From: an uncultured Faecalibacterium sp. | Lineage (GTDB): Bacteria; Bacillota; Clostridia; Oscillospirales; Ruminococcaceae | Length of the DNA: 10,839 nt | NCBI GenBank assembly: GCA_934561485.1 | Contig: CAKTGS010000069.1 | Location: 1 to 10,839, forward strand | Reading direction: 5' to 3' | Shown: piece by piece, positions 5,137 to 10,839 of the stretch | Numbering within the stretch: position 1 is the stretch's first letter | How the letters are laid out: each line of letters opens with the position of its first letter | Position numbers and translations under genes: made by a program | The notes under the pieces: generated by a model | Database searches by the model: none | What the model was told of the DNA's origin: nothing | Seen by the model: the letters and a program-made list of their open reading frames with translations, nothing else

Positions 5137-6279
5137 ATGTCCATTGAAATTTCCCCCAAGTCGTTTTTCCAGCAGCCCAGCGTGGCAGACCTGCGGCTGA
5201 TCGCCTGCCCCGGTGCCGAGGAACTGACAGACCTGATCGACAAGCACCTGGTCCGCTGGGCCAAGGCTGCCGGCATTGAAACGGATACCTTTATCATTTC
5301 CTCGGACTGCCCCCGTTTCCAGAGCGGCGATGCCAAGGGCCTGGTCAAGGAGTCTGTGCGCGGCGATGATATCTTTATTGTCATCGACCCGGGCAACTAC
5401 AGTGTGACCTACAAGCTGTTCAACAATGAAAACCACATGTCTCCGGACGATCACTTTGCAAACCTGAAGCGCTTGATCCAGGCTGTGGCCGGCAAGGCAC
5501 ATCGTGTGTCGGTGATCATGCCCAGCCTGTACGGCGGCCGTCAGCACCGCCGCGTGGTGCGCGAGAGCCTGGACTGCGCCGTGGCCCTGCAGGAGCTGCA
5601 GAGCATGGGTGTGAAGAACATCATCACCTTTGATGCTCACGACCCCCGCGTGCAGAACGCTGTGCCGCTGATGAGCTTCGACAACGCCATGCCCACCTAT
5701 CAGGTGCTCAAGGCCCTGCTCAAGAAGGACCCGGACATCTCCTTCGACAAGGAAAAGTTCACCGTGGTCAGCCCGGATGAGGGCGCTATGAACCGCAACA
5801 TGTACTTCTCCAGCGTGCTGGGCTGCAACCTGGGCATGTTCTACAAGCGCCGTGACTACACCCGCGTGGTCAATGGCCGCAACCCCATCGTGGCACACGA
5901 GTACCTGGGCGAGAGCGTGGAAGGCAAGACCGTGTTCATCGCGGACGACATCATTGCTTCCGGCGAGAGTATGCTGGAAGTGGCCAGCAACCTGAAGGAG
6001 CGCGGTGCAGGCCGCATCATTGCCAACGCCACCTTCCCGCTGTTCACCAGCGGCCTGGAAAAGTTTGACCAGGCTGTGGCCGAGGGCAAGCTGACCTACG
6101 TGGTGGGCACCAACCTGACCTACCGTATGCCCGAGCTGCTGACCCGCGACTGGTACGTGGATGTGGACGTTTCCAAGTACGCTGCCTACTTTGTAGTGGC
6201 CCTGAACCACGATATGTCTGTTTCCAGCATCATTGATCCGCTCAAGAAGATCGAAGCTCTGCTGGCAAGCCGCAAGTAA
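5137..6279 (+). CDS. prs: Ribose-phosphate pyrophosphokinase, divergent long clostridial form
   Basis: The enzyme transfers pyrophosphate from ATP to ribose 5-phosphate, giving PRPP for purine, pyrimidine, histidine, tryptophan and NAD synthesis. The protein has 380 residues against about 315 in the usual bacterial form. Recognisable Prs blocks are YGGRQHRRVVRES (132-144, where classical enzymes have a YARQDRK-like motif), ITFDAHDPRVQNAVP (163-177), VVSPDEGAMNR (210-220), the flexible-loop KRR (237-239), and the PRPP/ribose-5-phosphate loop VFIADDIIASGES (266-278, with the DD pair 270-271). The tail VALNHDMSVSSIIDP (354-368) replaces the usual IHSGEAI-like end. Extra residues lie mainly at the N-terminus and around 93-115. 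It is a single-gene unit: own upstream region, AAGGAG ribosome site, terminator 15 nt after the stop. I take it to be an active PRPP synthetase because the acidic DD pair, RQ and KRR residues remain, though the glycine-rich loop is unusual. Confidence 0.9.
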   Translation: MSIEISPKSFFQQPSVADLRLIACPGAEELTDLIDKHLVRWAKAAGIETDTFIISSDCPRFQSGDAKGLVKESVRGDDIFIVIDPGNYSVTYKLFNNENHMSPDDHFANLKRLIQAVAGKAHRVSVIMPSLYGGRQHRRVVRESLDCAVALQELQSMGVKNIITFDAHDPRVQNAVPLMSFDNAMPTYQVLKALLKKDPDISFDKEKFTVVSPDEGAMNRNMYFSSVLGCNLGMFYKRRDYTRVVNGRNPIVAHEYLGESVEGKTVFIADDIIASGESMLEVASNLKERGAGRIIANATFPLFTSGLEKFDQAVAEGKLTYVVGTNLTYRMPELLTRDWYVDVDVSKYAAYFVVALNHDMSVSSIIDPLKKIEALLASRK

Positions 6280-6293
6280 TCTGATGTGAAGTG

Positions 6294-6327
6294 AAGGCCG
6301 CTGTATCGGAAGATACGGCGGCCTTTT
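6294..6327 (+). terminator. Rho-independent terminator after prs
   Basis: AAGGCCGCTGTATC (6294-6307), GGAA tetraloop, GATACGGCGGCCTT (6312-6325): a 14-bp stem with one G-U pair, followed by TTTT (6324-6327). It faces the minus-strand terminator of the MATE gene. Confidence 0.92.
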
Positions 6328-6363
6328 GCTGTAGATGCAGCTTTCCGGAACGGCCCTTCCCGT

Positions 6364-6405
6364 GAAAAAACACCCCGGAAACGTCCGCAGGCGTTTCCGG
6401 GGTGT
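6364..6405 (-). terminator. Rho-independent terminator of the MATE transcript
   Basis: ACACCCCGGAAACG (6370-6383) and CGTTTCCGGGGTGT (6392-6405) form a perfect 14-bp stem with an 8-nt loop. The A run at 6365-6370 becomes a T run in the minus-strand transcript, and the plus strand has no T run on its other side, so it serves the minus strand. It begins 33 nt beyond the MATE stop codon. Confidence 0.9.
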
Positions 6406-6438
6406 AAATCAAAAATAATATTTCCGCTGAAAATGCTT

Positions 6439-7773
6439 TTACAACACATTATCATTGCTGCGCAGGTAGCGGATCAGCATGGGCAGCTCGTAGATGACCA
6501 TGAAAGACCAGCCCACGGCATAGCTGTAGGGCAGGGCCTCGATCTCCATTTTGAACACCAGCACAAACAGGGCCGCCGAGGGAATACGCCCCAGCATACT
6601 CAGGGTGCTGCTGATGAGGGTTACCTTCAGGTCGCCGATGCCGCGGAAGAAGCCCTGAATGCCGTTGGTGGCGGCGGGCAGCAGGTAGAACAGCGACACC
6701 GTGCGCAGAAAACGCATGCCCAGGTGGATGACCTCCGGGTCGGTGACGAACAGCCGCATGATCGGCTCGGCAAAGCCGTAGCAGACCACGGCGATCAGAA
6801 TGCCGTACACCATCTCAATGCGCATACCGGCCAGAAAGCCCTGCTTGACGCGGTCCTTTTTGCCGGCACCGCGGTTCTGGGCCATCAGGGTGGTCATGGC
6901 GTGGCCGATGTTCTGCTGCGGGGTATAGGCGAAGTCGTCAATGCGGGAAGCTGCCGCAAAGGCCGCCATGGCGTTGACGCCCATGGTGTTCACAATGGCC
7001 TGCACCACGATCTTGCCGGCCTGCACGGTGGCCTGCTGCATGGCGCTGGCCCAGCCGTAGCTCACAGTCTGCCGCAGCAGGGAAGCATCAAACACCAGCC
7101 AGCGGCGGCCCAGCTGCAGCACCGGCACCTTCCAGCGGATGTACAGGATGCACAGCACGCAGCACAGCGCTTCGCTCAGCACCGTGGAAAGGGCACAGCC
7201 CTCGCTGCCCCAGTTCAGCGCTTTGACAAAGAACAGGTCGCCGCCAATGTTCAGCACGGAACTGATCATCAGAAAATACAGGGCGCTTTTGCTGTCGCCC
7301 AGAGCGCGCATGGTGGCAGCCAGAAAGTTGTAAAAGAAGGTGAAGATCAGCCCGGCAAACACGATGCGCAGGTAGTTTACCGCAATGGGCAGAATGTCGG
7401 CCGGCACCTGCAGCAGATGCAGCAGGGGATTGGCCAGCAGGATGCACAGGGCCGAGAAGGCCAGGGAGAACACGGTGCCCGCAATGGCGGTGGTGGACAC
7501 CTGCCGCTCCACCAGTTTGGTGTCGCCTGCGCCGAAGGCGGTGCTGACCAGGATGCCGGCACCCAGGCACATGCCGTTGATGAACAGAATGGCCAGGGTC
7601 ATCAGCGGGTTGGAGGTGCCCACGGCAGCCAGGGCATCCTCGCCTACAAATTTGCCCACAATGATGCTGTCGGCGGCGTTGTAAGTGAGCTGGAACAGGT
7701 TGCCCAGCACAAGGGGAATGGTAAATTTGATCAGCAGCGGAGTAATGGCTCCGCTGGTCATGTCTTTGGTCAT
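6439..7773 (-). CDS. MATE-family multidrug/Na+ antiporter
   Basis: This 444-residue polytopic membrane protein matches the MATE exporter family (Na+- or H+-driven efflux of cationic drugs and metabolites). The start MTKDMTSGAITPLLIKFTIP and the following LVLGNLFQLTYNAADSIIVG (23-42) are the classical MATE N-terminal helix region, with GEDALAAVGTSNPL after it. About twelve hydrophobic helices in two homologous halves can be made out; the second half starts near SYGWASAMQQATVQAGKIVV and carries AFAAASRIDDFAYTPQQNIG. ATG 7773-7771 follows the purine-rich AAGGAAAGGA; the open frame continues upstream into the preceding gene, but this start has the ribosome site and the family N-terminus. The gene lies 17 nt downstream of the cysteine-synthase-like gene, so the two are probably one transcript from the promoter at 8734-8762. 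The substrate cannot be read from sequence; the pairing hints at a thiol- or amino-acid-related compound, but that is only inference. Confidence 0.92.
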   Translation of the reverse strand: MTKDMTSGAITPLLIKFTIPLVLGNLFQLTYNAADSIIVGKFVGEDALAAVGTSNPLMTLAILFINGMCLGAGILVSTAFGAGDTKLVERQVSTTAIAGTVFSLAFSALCILLANPLLHLLQVPADILPIAVNYLRIVFAGLIFTFFYNFLAATMRALGDSKSALYFLMISSVLNIGGDLFFVKALNWGSEGCALSTVLSEALCCVLCILYIRWKVPVLQLGRRWLVFDASLLRQTVSYGWASAMQQATVQAGKIVVQAIVNTMGVNAMAAFAAASRIDDFAYTPQQNIGHAMTTLMAQNRGAGKKDRVKQGFLAGMRIEMVYGILIAVVCYGFAEPIMRLFVTDPEVIHLGMRFLRTVSLFYLLPAATNGIQGFFRGIGDLKVTLISSTLSMLGRIPSAALFVLVFKMEIEALPYSYAVGWSFMVIYELPMLIRYLRSNDNVL

Positions 7774-7790
7774 AACAGGTCCTTTCCTTA

Positions 7791-8699
7791 TTATAATAGT
7801 ACGGTCCGCCCGCTGAACACAGCCAGCGCCGAGTGGCTGATGCCGTTGGCCACCAGCTTGGCGGCGGCGTGCAGGGCGGCCCCGGCGCTGGCACTGGCCG
7901 GAATGGCATCCGTGCGCAGCACCTGCTGGGCGGCACGCTGGGCATCCTTGCTGGAAACGGCGGCCACATTGTCTACCACATAGGTGTTGAAGTTTTTGGG
8001 CACAAGGCCGAATCCGATGTCCGGGATGCTGTGGGGGCCAAGGACCCCGCCGGTGAGGGCCTGGCACTCGAACGGTTCCACGGCCACAATGCGCACATCG
8101 TTGGTCCAGGCCTTGATGGTCTCGCCCACGCCGGTAATGGTGCCGCCGCTGCCCACGCCAATGGTCACGGCATCCACCAGGCTGGCCTTTTCCCGCGCGA
8201 TGCTGTGCACGATGGCCGGGCCGGTGACCCGGCGGTGGTATTCGGGGTTGTCATCGTTGGCAAGCCAGTTCATGTAATACCAGCCGTTGGCTGCGGCGGT
8301 CTGCTCGGCCAGGGTGCGCGCTCCGGCCGGGCCGCTGCGGGCGGGGCTGTGCCGGATCTGAGCGCCCAGCCGCAGCAGATTTTCCTGCCGCAGGGCGGGG
8401 GCATCCTCCGGCATCACCAGCACCACCGGGTGCCCGGCGGTCAGGCCTGCCAGAGTCAGTGCAGTGGCAAAGGCCCCGGAAGAAGCTTCGATGATGGGCT
8501 GGCCGGGGGCAAGCTTTTTCTGCTCAATGGTCAGCGCCAGCATCCCTTCGGCCAGGCCGTCCCGGGCTGTGCCGGTGGGGCCGTTGAAGTCCAGGTAGGC
8601 ATACAGCCGCCCCTTCAGGCCGTTGGCGGCCGCATAGCCGCGCAGCTCCACAATGGGGCAGGCGGAAAGCGTCTGATAAAAATTTGGGTAGATCGGCAC
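7791..8699 (-). CDS. Cysteine-synthase-family protein lacking the PLP lysine
   Basis: This 302-residue protein has the fold type II PLP enzyme layout of O-acetylserine sulfhydrylase (CysK/CysM) and about the same length. Kept motifs are NPEYHRRVTGPAIVHSI (151-167), the phosphate-binding GVGSGGTITGVGETI (181-195) and IPDIGFGLVPKNFNTY (225-240). Key cofactor residues are changed: where family enzymes have GS-V-K-D the protein has G-T-A-R-D (43-47), so the Schiff-base lysine is Arg46 (codon CGG, bases 8562-8564). The TSGNTG loop is SSGAFA (73-78), losing the Asn, and the C-terminal SSGAA is SAGAA (271-275), losing the Ser that contacts the pyridine nitrogen. The frame is intact with normal codon use, which argues against a pseudogene. 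GTG 8699 is chosen because AAAGGGGG lies about 6 nt upstream. It is first in an operon with a MATE exporter. Likely a pseudoenzyme or altered-function homologue rather than a cysteine synthase. Confidence 0.85.
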   Translation of the reverse strand: MPIYPNFYQTLSACPIVELRGYAAANGLKGRLYAYLDFNGPTGTARDGLAEGMLALTIEQKKLAPGQPIIEASSGAFATALTLAGLTAGHPVVLVMPEDAPALRQENLLRLGAQIRHSPARSGPAGARTLAEQTAAANGWYYMNWLANDDNPEYHRRVTGPAIVHSIAREKASLVDAVTIGVGSGGTITGVGETIKAWTNDVRIVAVEPFECQALTGGVLGPHSIPDIGFGLVPKNFNTYVVDNVAAVSSKDAQRAAQQVLRTDAIPASASAGAALHAAAKLVANGISHSALAVFSGRTVLL

Positions 8700-8705
8700 A
8701 AAAGG

Positions 8706-8714
8706 CCCCCTTTC
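8706..8714 (-). promoter_or_regulatory. Ribosome binding site supporting a GTG start
   Basis: The minus strand reads GAAAGGGGG here, ending about 6 nt before GTG 8699. No in-frame ATG lies nearby, so this site fixes the start of the cysteine-synthase-like gene. Confidence 0.7.
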
Positions 8715-8733
8715 TGGGATACATCACATCCAT

Positions 8734-8762
8734 ATCCTAACGCAAACCCCAGGCGGCGTCAA
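8734..8762 (-). promoter_or_regulatory. Sigma-A promoter of the cysteine-synthase-like/MATE operon
   Basis: On the minus strand: -35 TTGACG (8762-8757), a 17-nt spacer and -10 TAGGAT (8739-8734). Transcription would begin near 8727, leaving a leader of roughly 28 nt before GTG 8699. Confidence 0.8.
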
Positions 8763-8768
8763 GCTGTG

Positions 8769-8810
8769 TTTTTACAAAAACAGCGGGATTTTGCGGCTTT
8801 TTCGTAAAAA
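8769..8810. repeat. Imperfect palindrome between divergent promoters
   Basis: TTTTTAC (8769-8775) pairs with GTAAAAA (8804-8810). The pairing continues inward, with one mismatch and one bulge, through AAAA/TTTT and AGC/GCT. It sits between the -35 boxes of the two divergent promoters (8757-8762 and 8826-8831), where a shared regulator could bind. It lacks a T run following the stem, so a terminator role is unlikely. Confidence 0.5.
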
Positions 8811-8825
8811 ATCCGGCACAAAGCC

Positions 8826-8854
8826 TTGACAAGGGCAGGGGTTTCTGCTATACT
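8826..8854 (+). promoter_or_regulatory. Sigma-A promoter of the ylxM-ffh-rpsP operon
   Basis: Perfect -35 TTGACA (8826-8831), a 17-nt spacer and -10 TATACT (8849-8854). Transcription would start near 8861, about 63 nt before the ylxM ATG. Confidence 0.9.
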
Positions 8855-8860
8855 CCATCC

Positions 8861-8880
8861 GTAAAGCAAAAAAACTTTAC
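8861..8880 (+). promoter_or_regulatory. Hairpin at the 5' end of the ylxM transcript
   Basis: GTAAAG (8861-8866), an A-rich 8-nt loop, CTTTAC (8875-8880). The predicted transcription start falls at or next to the first base, so the message would begin with this stem, which could protect the 5' end; alternatively it is an operator overlapping the start site. Confidence 0.45.
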
Positions 8881-8923
8881 ATCATCCTTGCAAACACGAG
8901 CAGAGCACCGGGGGTCAAGCGCA

Positions 8924-9307
8924 ATGGCAAAAGATCTGGAAATGGGGTATCTGCTCGATTTTTATGGCGAAGTGCTCACCGAAAAACAGCGGGAAATGCT
9001 GCGCCAGTATTACAACGATGATCTCTCTCTCAGCGAGATCGGGGAAAACTTCGGCATCACCCGGCAGGGTGCGCGGGACGCCATCAAGCACGGCGAAACC
9101 GCCCTGAAGGAACTGGAAGAAAAGGTTGGTTTTGCGGCCCGGTACCGCCGGGTGCAGCAAAAGCTGGAAGAGCTGGAACAGCTGGTGATCGACACCCGGT
9201 TCGAGTGCACCGGCCCCCGCGCCAACATCACCACCACGGAATATGTGGAGACCCTGACCAAAATGCTGGGCATCATCCGTTCCATGGAAGAAGAGAACGA
9301 GAGCTGA
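8924..9307 (+). CDS. ylxM: YlxM-family helix-turn-helix protein, signal recognition particle-associated
   Basis: This 127-residue protein matches the YlxM/p13 family (DUF/UPF0122), small helix-turn-helix proteins encoded directly before ffh in Firmicutes; in streptococci YlxM binds SRP components and modulates Ffh GTPase activity. Residues 1-70 contain the family core: MGYLLDFYGEVLTEKQREML (7-26), YYNDDLSLSEIGENFGITRQ (29-48) and the recognition-helix region GARDAIKHGETALKELEEK, resembling sigma factor region 4. The C-terminal part (about 80-127) is charged and probably helical, and slightly longer than in the B. subtilis protein of about 110 residues. ATG 8924 is preceded by GGGGGT (8910-8915) with 8-nt spacing; an in-frame TTG at 8888 has no ribosome site. 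It is first in the operon, 24 nt before ffh, behind the promoter at 8826. Confidence 0.93.
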   Translation: MAKDLEMGYLLDFYGEVLTEKQREMLRQYYNDDLSLSEIGENFGITRQGARDAIKHGETALKELEEKVGFAARYRRVQQKLEELEQLVIDTRFECTGPRANITTTEYVETLTKMLGIIRSMEEENES

Positions 9308-9331
9308 GAACAACGGAAAGGAGCACCGATC

Positions 9332-10687
9332 ATGGCATTTGAATCTTTGTCCGACCGCCTTGCCGGTGTGTTCAAGAAGCTGCGCGGCCACGGCAAACTG
9401 TCCGAGGCCGATATCAAGGCAGCCATGCGGGAAGTGCGCATGGCGCTGCTGGAAGCAGACGTCAACTACAAGGTGGCCAAGGACTTCTGCGCCAAGGTGT
9501 CGGAGCGCGCCATGGGCCAGGAAGTGATGGAGAGCCTGACCCCTGCCCAGCAGGTGGTCAAGATCGTCCACGAAGAACTGATCATCCTGATGGGCGGTGA
9601 TGAAGCCGCCCGCCTGAACATCAAGAACAAGGGCCAGACCGTGATCATGCTCTGCGGTCTGCAGGGCAACGGCAAAACCACCCATGCGGCCAAGCTGGCC
9701 AAGTACTTCATCAAGCAGGGCCGCCGCCCCATGCTGGTGGCCTGCGATATCTACCGCCCCGCTGCCATTGACCAGCTGCAGGTGGTGGGCAAGCAGGCCG
9801 GTGCGCCGGTGTTCACCCTGCCGGGTGCCAAGCCCCCGGAAATTGCCCGCAAGGCCCTGGCGCATGCCAAGGACTATGGCAACGACATTGTGATCCTGGA
9901 TACCGCCGGCCGTCTGCAGATCGATGAAGTGCTGATGCAGGAACTGGTGGACATCAAGGAAGCCATTCCGGTGGACGAGACCCTGCTGGTGGTGGACGCC
10001 ATGGCAGGCCAGGATGCCGTGAATGTGGCCAAGACCTTCAACGAGACGGTAGGTGTGGATGGCATCATCCTCACCAAGACCGATGGCGATACCCGCGGCG
10101 GTGCAGCACTTTCCGTGCTGGCCGTTACCGGCAAGCCCATCAAGTTCCAGGGCACCGGCGAAAAGCTGGAGGATCTGGATGTGTTCCACCCGGACCGCAT
10201 GGCCAGCCGTATTCTGGGCATGGGTGATGTGCTGAGCCTGATTGAGCGGGCACAGGACGCCGCCGATGAAAAGATGGCCGCCGAGACCGCCAAGCGGATG
10301 ATGGAAAACAAGTTCGACATGAACGACATGCTGGACCAGTTTGCACAGATCCGCAAAATGGGCGGCGTGGGTGCCATGCTCAGTATGCTGCCCGGCGGCG
10401 CAGGCGTTGACCCCAGCCAGATGGACGAGAAGGCCTTTGACCGCATTGAGGCTATGATCCATTCCATGACCAAGGAAGAGCGCGAAAAGCCTTCCATCAT
10501 CAACCCCAAGCGCAAGCGCCGCATTGCGGCCGGCAGCGGTACCACCGTGGCGGATGTGAACAAGCTGCTCAAGCAGTTTGAGATGATGCAGAAGATGATG
10601 AAGCAGCTCAAGAAAAGCCCCAAGGGCTTTGCCCGCCGCCTGGGCGGCATGATGGGCAACCCCAATGCCTTCCGCGGGCTGAAATAA
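9332..10687 (+). CDS. ffh: Signal recognition particle protein Ffh (SRP54)
   Basis: Ffh with the SRP RNA recognises signal and membrane sequences on nascent chains and, with the receptor FtsY, delivers ribosomes to the Sec translocon. The 451-residue length is normal. The N domain is residues 1-95 (ALLEADVNYKVAKDF at 38-52). The G domain carries the P-loop GLQGNGKTTHAAKLAKY (109-125), the insertion-box segment ACDIYRPAAIDQL (137-149), DTAGR (190-194), TKTDGDTRGGAAL (248-260) and GTGEKLEDLDVFHPDR (274-289). The M domain follows LGMGDVLSLIE (295-305): a methionine-rich signal-binding groove (MMENKFDMNDMLDQF, FEMMQKMMKQL) and the RNA-binding stretch INPKRKRRIAAGSGTTVADV (390-409). AAAGGAG about 10 nt before ATG 9332 serves as ribosome site. 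It lies between ylxM and rpsP. One small oddity is His118 where TTTAAKLA is usual. The call is certain. Confidence 0.99.
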   Translation: MAFESLSDRLAGVFKKLRGHGKLSEADIKAAMREVRMALLEADVNYKVAKDFCAKVSERAMGQEVMESLTPAQQVVKIVHEELIILMGGDEAARLNIKNKGQTVIMLCGLQGNGKTTHAAKLAKYFIKQGRRPMLVACDIYRPAAIDQLQVVGKQAGAPVFTLPGAKPPEIARKALAHAKDYGNDIVILDTAGRLQIDEVLMQELVDIKEAIPVDETLLVVDAMAGQDAVNVAKTFNETVGVDGIILTKTDGDTRGGAALSVLAVTGKPIKFQGTGEKLEDLDVFHPDRMASRILGMGDVLSLIERAQDAADEKMAAETAKRMMENKFDMNDMLDQFAQIRKMGGVGAMLSMLPGGAGVDPSQMDEKAFDRIEAMIHSMTKEEREKPSIINPKRKRRIAAGSGTTVADVNKLLKQFEMMQKMMKQLKKSPKGFARRLGGMMGNPNAFRGLK

Positions 10688-10753
10688 CAAGGTATACAAC
10701 CCAGCCGGGTTTGTAACATAGAAACAAAACAGATTTTTTGGAGGATATTTACT

Positions 10754-10839
10754 ATGGCAGTTAAGATTCGTCTGCGCCGCGTTGGCGCCAAGAAGGCTCC
10801 CTTCTATCGTGTGGTTGTTGCTGACAGCCGCTTCCCCCG
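10754..10839 (+). CDS. rpsP: 30S ribosomal protein S16, 3' partial
   Basis: Only the first 28 codons are present before the window ends. They read [20 protein letters not shown] and then VVADSRFP, the highly conserved beginning of S16, a primary-binding protein of the 30S subunit that contacts 16S rRNA. GGAGG (10740-10744) lies 9 nt before ATG 10754. The 66-nt gap after ffh holds no terminator, so the gene is probably in the ylxM-ffh transcript, as in other Firmicutes, where rimM and trmD commonly follow. Confidence 0.97.
   Translation, partial: MAVKIRLRRVGAKKAPFYRVVVADSRFP

Noticed and set aside
4897..6210. 437-codon open frame on the minus strand opposite prs
   Set aside because: Shadow of prs; its tail runs through the AT-rich prs promoter region with no sign of coding.
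6433..7983. 516-codon open frame on the plus strand opposite the MATE gene
   Set aside because: Very rich in His, Gln and Gly, covers the MATE gene and its 5' junction, and has no motif; an antisense shadow.
7833..8807. 324-codon open frame on the plus strand opposite the cysteine-synthase-like gene
   Set aside because: No ribosome site and low-complexity composition; the minus-strand gene has clear family motifs and a promoter.
8915..10699. 594-codon open frame on the minus strand opposite ffh and ylxM
   Set aside because: Rich in His, Gly, Gln and Ala with no family motif; it is the reverse-strand shadow of GC-biased codons in two certain genes.

Overview
The window looks like chromosomal housekeeping DNA from a GC-rich gut Clostridia, most plausibly the Oscillospiraceae (Faecalibacterium, Gemmiger or Subdoligranulum type). 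This rests on the GC-rich codon choice, strong AGGAGG ribosome sites, consensus sigma-A promoters with 17-nt spacers, a SAM-I riboswitch before metK, and the Firmicutes gene order ylxM-ffh-rpsP. The genus is a judgement from memory and was not tested.

Left third (1-3170, + strand). The window opens inside a four-domain S1 RNA-binding protein, which ends at a strong terminator. Next come a GtrA-family membrane protein with an unusual insert carrying the signature of Na+-translocating decarboxylase beta subunits, and a low-GC DUF559 (Vsr-like) endonuclease gene bracketed by inverted copies of a two-hairpin repeat. Its reading frame runs through the right repeat and overlaps the start of a 44-codon membrane peptide that lies just ahead of deoC (deoxyribose-phosphate aldolase). 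A terminator with a 14-T tract closes this block.

Middle (3170-6330, + strand). A consensus promoter drives a SAM-I riboswitch with its own terminator and then metK (S-adenosylmethionine synthetase). A 479-nt gap holds the metK terminator, an 88-nt long-stem inverted repeat with no assigned function, and the AT-rich promoter region of prs, a divergent ribose-phosphate pyrophosphokinase of 380 residues. Both enzymes consume ATP, making SAM and PRPP.

Right (6364-8839). On the minus strand a MATE efflux protein lies 17 nt downstream of a cysteine-synthase-like gene whose PLP lysine is replaced by arginine. Both appear to be read from one promoter and end at a terminator facing that of prs. From a divergent consensus promoter the + strand then carries ylxM, ffh and the start of rpsP, the signal recognition particle and ribosomal protein S16 operon.

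The items most worth attention are the lysine-less cysteine-synthase homologue paired with a MATE exporter, the decarboxylase signature inside a GtrA protein, the repeat-flanked endonuclease unit, and the unlisted 44-residue peptide before deoC. I found no CRISPR array, prophage, transposase, tRNA or rRNA.
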